From: Arachis hypogaea
Lineage: Eukaryota > Streptophyta > Magnoliopsida > Fabales > Fabaceae
Direction: 5' to 3'
DNA: 64,000 nucleotides
Assembly (NCBI RefSeq): GCF_003086295.3
Contig: NC_092038.1
Coordinates: 133,666,737 to 133,730,736 of the forward strand
Below the pieces are notes generated by a model, which was not told the origin of the DNA, did no database searches, and was given only the letters and a program-made list of their open reading frames with translations. Both the position numbers and the translations under genes were made by a program. Shown piece by piece: positions 59,104 through 64,000 of the stretch (position 1 is the first letter of the stretch; every line of letters starts with the position of its first letter).

Positions 59104-59176
59104 GGCGTCGCCCGGACTCGAACCAGAGACCTTCAGTGTGTTAGACTGACATGATAACCAACTACACCACGACACC
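59104..59176 (-). tRNA. tRNA-Val (AAC)
   Basis: On the minus strand: a 7-bp acceptor stem (GGTGTCG with CGACGCC, one G-T wobble), an A-box (TGGTGTAGTTGG), anticodon stem-loop TCAGT-CTAACAC-ACTGA with anticodon AAC, and T-loop/B-box GGTTCGAGTCC. 73 nt, no intron, no encoded CCA, as in nuclear genes. All arms fold, so it is probably functional. It lies 225 bp upstream of, and divergent from, the RNase H1-like gene. Confidence 0.97.
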
Positions 59177-59400
59177 TTCTGTGTTCATTAATTGGGTTTA
59201 TATTAAAATAAAAAAAAACAATTTGAGCCGAGCCCATCATAATTGAGACCAAAAAGCCGCCAAAAACAAAAACCCCAGGTCTGAGACCTCAGCTCAGCTA
59301 GCTACAGTCTCAGCATCGGGCACATTCTCCCTGACTCTAACCAGTAACCACCGCTTCGCAGGGGAAAGGAATCGGTTGCAACTAACCCTGCAGCTGTGTC

Positions 59401-62400
59401 ATGAACTGCTTCTCCAACCTCTCATCCTACACTGCCGCCATCCTCGCTCGCTTCCTATCCAGCCGCCGTTCCCTCTGCAACTTCCCCATTAAGCTAACTC
59501 TTCCTCCTACTCTCTCTCCCCGCTCTCAATTCGTGCTCGCTAGGTTTCCCTCTCGCTGCTGCTACTCCTCCTCCTCCTCCGCCAAGAAAGGCCGCAAGAA
59601 GAAGGTGGTGGAGCCTGAACCTGTGGCGTCGGTTATGGAGCACGAGGAGAAGGACGCCTTCTTTGTGGTCCGAAAAGGGGACGTTGTTGGAGTATATAAT
59701 ACACTCGTTGATTGCCAGTCTCAAGTTGGATCCTCTGTAATTATTCTCTTTTGGAACCCTATATTATCTATAATGCTCTCTTATTCATGTTTCTAACAAC
59801 TAGTTTCTATTGTTGCTACTATTCGAATTACTTTTTGTTGTTTCCCCTTTTTAGATAATTATTCTCTCCTCTGCTTGTAACCTTCTAGCATGATTACAAT
59901 GGGTGGTGGTGTTAATTTATCTGTTTTATTGGACAGGACACTAGTGGCTATTTATGTGGTTGTTTTGTTTGTGGTTCTTGTTTCCCATGACAATAGTGAA
60001 ATGTAGAAGGAATATTCAAAGGCTATTGAGAATGAGGTATTGACTTTTCCCATTGTGTTATTGTCTTGCCTTTCAGGTATGTGATCCTCCTGTTAGTGTG
60101 TACAAGGGATATTCTTTGTCGAAGGACACTCAGAATTATCTTGTTTCGCGTGGACTCAAGAATGCCTTGTACACAATTAGAGATGCTGATTTGACAGAGG
60201 ATTTGTTTGGCATGCTTGTTCCTTGCCCTTTCAAGGTATGTAACTTTTCCATTGTGTTCAATATTATTTTCATTTTGTCAAATCTGTTACTTCTTGCCTG
60301 ACCAACATAGCATGCGAAGAAAGTTAGTATAGCTGTTAGTTGAAGGTATTCCATTCTATTAAAATTTATATCCACTTCTAAGTTCTACCGATACTATTTT
60401 TTCTCTTGTCCATATTATTTATCATCTTTGATCCCACCCAAGCTTATATCGCATCCTTAACATTAATTTTGAATTGAAGGTCTTGGCCAAGTTTTGATTC
60501 AGAGTAATTTGAGTTGATAGTCGAATTTGCTCCAAGGTTGTGTAAAATATCTATTACATTCATATTAGAAGGGTATAGATGACTCTTATGGGACATGGGA
60601 GTATTTCCTGTATGGCCTGCACGCTTCTATACTCTTGCAAGATAATATTTTCCTGTATGGCTTAAAATTCTTTCTTTTTCATTGATAGGCTCTGTTACTT
60701 TTTGATAGAGATTAGAAATCCCCATTTTATCATGTATTCTTATATATCATCTAGGTAGTGGGAAGTTGTATGTTGTGTTAACTTTTTCCTTCTGTAAACA
60801 TATCATCTAGATTTATGGCTGACACATTGCTGTTTTCTTCATAAAAGCTTATGCTTTCTCCCTACATAGTATGTACCCTCTAAATACCATTTACATAAGT
60901 ATGAGGTTTATTCATTAAGCTAATCATGGATTATATGTCTCAGGATCCTGCTTCTATTGAAAGGGCCACTTCAAGTAACGATGTATCGAAAAAGAGATCT
61001 GTAGAGATGCTTGAACTAGATAATGTGGTAAGTTTCCTACAATTTGGAAGTACATGGTTATCAAGAAGCCAAATATAATAACTACATGCCTAAAAATGTT
61101 ATTTATGTCAAATATGTTGTAAATTTTAAATGTGTTAAAATTATCAATTCTTGAGCAACTTTCATATTGAGAAAAGTTTGGATATCATTGTTATTATAGA
61201 TATCTGAATTATGTTATCTCTATGACACCCATTACATGTCTCTACACTGTACTCTTTTATCTGTCCCTCTAACATGAGGTTACATTTTGCTGCATTGGTT
61301 CTTAGTTAGCTGGAAATTTATAATAATTGTCACCCATTTTCTGTCACATGGTATTAATCATATGCATCTGTGTAAATATATGGTAGTAAAGACGAATAAT
61401 AATGTGCTACGTATGCTGGCAGAAGTTTAACTTATATAAAGGCTTGAATTATTGTTTGGTAGTAATGTAATAAAAAACGTACACTGGACTTTCTGTACCA
61501 GATACTACACTTGTACTGGCATCATCTATCACTTTTTCTTTTTTTTTTAAATTTTAAAATTCTGTGTGTTTCCTAACTGGATGCAGAGTTCAAACTCTTT
61601 TTTGGCACTTTTTTAAATCTATTTAAGACATTTCATTATTGCGTAGCAAAAGGTAACTGGAATGGCCTCCATCTCCGAAGATCCCTTCAGAAAGCAAGTC
61701 AAGTTAGATCATATTGCAGCAGCTGCAGAACCTTATGGAAATGTAAGCAACAAAAGATAATATACTGATGCGCATGAATCCTTTTTTTTTTGGTTGCTTG
61801 GTGCTACTGTTATTTCAACAATAACTACCATGCTTAAGCCATGAGGGATTATAATAATTAAACTATTGAGTGACAGTCTACAAAGTTACATCCACAATGA
61901 CATGTCACTTTCCTTTTATTTGGAAAAAAAAGGTATTTAAGGGAATGATTGAATGGTGATGCTCTTAGGGTTTTTAGTAAAATATTGACTAAAATGCACA
62001 TGACACCATGTTAGTTCAGTTGGCTTATAAATAGTTGAAAGTAGTTGCATTTTATATATAAAATATCAAGTGATACACAAGTTACACTATTTCCTTCACA
62101 TCATTTTATGCATAGTTTTTTTGCCACTTTGCAACGTTATAACCCACATTTGACCAAGACAATAATTTCTCGTCTGTCCACGATGCACTGGGCAGCATGA
62201 GATGTTGATAAGTGACAGGCCCTTATTTGAAAGTCTATATGAGGAGAAGAGCGAGGGATGATGGGCCAACAGCCCAAGTTGTAAATCCAGCAATAATTTA
62301 ATAAACTAAGGATGGTAGTCAGGAATGCATTGGGGGAATAAATATCTGCTATAAGAGTAGTTAGAGCCTTAGAGATTGTTCAGTTGGTTGAGTACAGTTA

Positions 62401-64000
62401 GCTCTCGGAGAGTTGGAAAATCCTTCCAAATTAGGGAACAGTTAGCTCTTGGAGAGTTTGAGCCACATTGACCAAGATCAGTTCAATAACACAGTGACAC
62501 CTCTTTCATCACTTTCCCTCTATACCAGTTTCATCAGAAGCACTATTCATTGGTTAAACTCGAATAGATTGCTAACTCCTTTATTAGAAAGGGGAGAAAG
62601 AAAATGCAAATTCAAGTTTTATAGGGTGATCTCAAGTAGTCCTATTGAATATTGATGTTCTGAGTGAAATTTTCTTATTAACTTAGGATTCATTTGATTA
62701 TGTGATGCTTTTAAATCTCTTTTTTGCTTATAGAAAAAGTAAAAATAAAAAGAAAATCTTTATAGTCATCTATCCCTTTGTATCAGACTTGCCTTCTTGA
62801 GTTTGATGGTGCATCAAAAGGAAATCCTGGAAAAGCCGGTGCTGGGGCTATTTTGCGTTCTACTGATGGAAGTGTGGTATACATTTGATGTTGCTGTTTA
62901 TATATGTATCATGTTTTACAACCCTTAATCCCATTAGCTATTATTAGTTTATTACTTTAAAGATTTGTAGGTTGCGCGAAGGTGTGGGTATAGCAACATG
63001 CAATGCTGCTGAATATCGTGCAATGATATTAGGAATGAGATATGCTCTTAAAAAGGGATTTTCTTCTATCCGTATCCAGGGCGACTCCAAGCTTGTTTGC
63101 ATGCAGGTTGGCCATCTTTTATGCTTACATCAGTTTGTTTATTCTGGTACACATGAGCTATTTTTGTTGTTTCCTTATAGTTTGCATCTAACGGCTCCTT
63201 TTCTTCTCTGTATTTCAACATTTATGTTCTGATCTTGAAGACCTCTTGTTGTCTGTTTAAAGACTGTCTTAGTACCAAAATAATAATAATAAAAAAAACT
63301 GTCTTCACCAATGGCCTTGTAACCTTGTGGCACACCCAGCTTCCTTGAGAAAGACTTGATGTGGTGTTTGGCTTACAGTTACTTTGATTTGAGCTGACCT
63401 TTCATCATCCTGCTCACCAGGCTTTTGGATCTTTGGTTAACCAAAGAACAATAACCTTTGCTTTTGTTAGCAATCATCGTAACTTTAATTTCAACCCATC
63501 AATTCTTGTAGCCCTTAAATTTTAGCATGCTTATAAACATTGCATACTTGCGTCTTACCAAGTTATAGGATATGCAGGCATGATGCATCACCACACTGGT
63601 GACTGATATTATCAAAATACTGACACTAGTAAACTACAAATCTTTTACTTTGGGACTTGATAATGAAATAACCCACTGGGTGCTGAAGTCAGTTATTTTT
63701 AAAGCAAATTATGGGTTAATGACATGGTGGGAAACCTGAATTTTAATTTGAAAATATCCTCTAGAGTCTAAGTAGAAGAAAAGTATATGATTTCATCTAT
63801 GCTCTTCTTTATCTTTATCTTTATCCTAGTTTCATTTGCAACTAAATGGTTACCAATTTCTATAATTTGTAGTTTTTCTTCCCCTCCCAATAATCTCATG
63901 CTATTGAATCAAACAGATTGATGGTTCATGGAAGGTCAAGAATGAAAACTTGTCTACATTGTATAAGGTGGCAAAAGAACTCAAGGATCAATTTTCTCTC
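59401..64000 (+). CDS. RNase H1-like protein with N-terminal hybrid-binding domain, 3' end outside window
   Basis: Model join(59401-59736, 60077-60235, 60944-61027, 61647-61742, 62787-62876, 62963-63106, 63917-64000+), 331 residues seen; all junctions GT-AG, phase 0. Residues 1-60 are rich in Ser, Arg, Leu and poor in acids, an organelle-targeting peptide (mitochondrion or plastid). Residues ~86-145 form the hybrid-binding/viroplasmin domain (FFVVRKGDVVGVYNTLVDCQ, VSVYKGYSLSKDTQNYL). After a variable linker comes RNase H: EFDGASKGNPGKAGAGA (Asp232), CNAAEYRA (Glu272), IQGDSKLV (Asp296), then DGSWKVKNENL; the last acidic residue lies beyond the edge. The acceptor of exon 6 was set at 62962, since it alone keeps the frame into CRLREGVGIA. 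It would degrade RNA in RNA-DNA hybrids (R-loops, replication primers). Confidence 0.9.

Overview
This is nuclear DNA of a eudicot plant. It is AT-rich, the genes have GT-AG introns, and there is a plant tRNA-Val gene together with many plant-type transposons. Several foldback repeats look like ones I associate with legumes, especially Arachis (peanut). That genus guess is memory-based inference, not proof.

Host genes. (1) 3-536: 3' end of the gene for translation initiation factor eIF3 subunit G. (2) 2962-4021: a small three-exon DUF4228/PADRE protein with an N-myristoylation-type start. (3) 4381-6608, minus: a three-exon plastid protein, probably PRIN2-like, tail-to-tail with gene 2. (4) 34997-38389, minus: a complete six-exon D1-type cyclin. 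(5) 59104-59176, minus: tRNA-Val(AAC). (6) 59401-64000: an organelle-type RNase H1, running off the right edge. I chose exon limits by splice dinucleotides, phase and homology, without transcript data.

Most of the rest is mobile DNA. The most unusual block is 10892-17811, a nearly genome-length integrated pararetrovirus (Caulimoviridae, soymovirus/caulimovirus-like layout). It is circularly permuted: ORF III-like, coat protein, polymerase, transactivator, intergenic promoter with as-1 elements and TATA, movement protein, then a string of tiny coupled ORFs. It ends at a tRNA-Met primer-binding site. The coat, polymerase, transactivator and last small ORF are broken by stops or frameshifts; the movement-protein ORF is open.

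Next comes a small non-autonomous LTR element (17997-20308, TSD taaac). A family of ~570-bp palindromic MULE-type MITEs follows (four copies, 7763-28256). One of these was split by a ~6-kb L1-type LINE (21240-27307) whose two ORFs carry three nonsense codons, all apparently at former Trp codons. Further right are a CACTA-like element (~30920-32668), a 5'-truncated copia relic (39232-40715), a hAT-type MITE (42515-43080), a MULE with 184-bp TIRs that carries a separate GRF zinc-finger gene (43779-47511), a decayed full-length copia element (52009-57475), and several foldback MITEs.

The layout is a few ordinary housekeeping or regulatory genes embedded in nested repeats. The host genes have no evident joint pathway.
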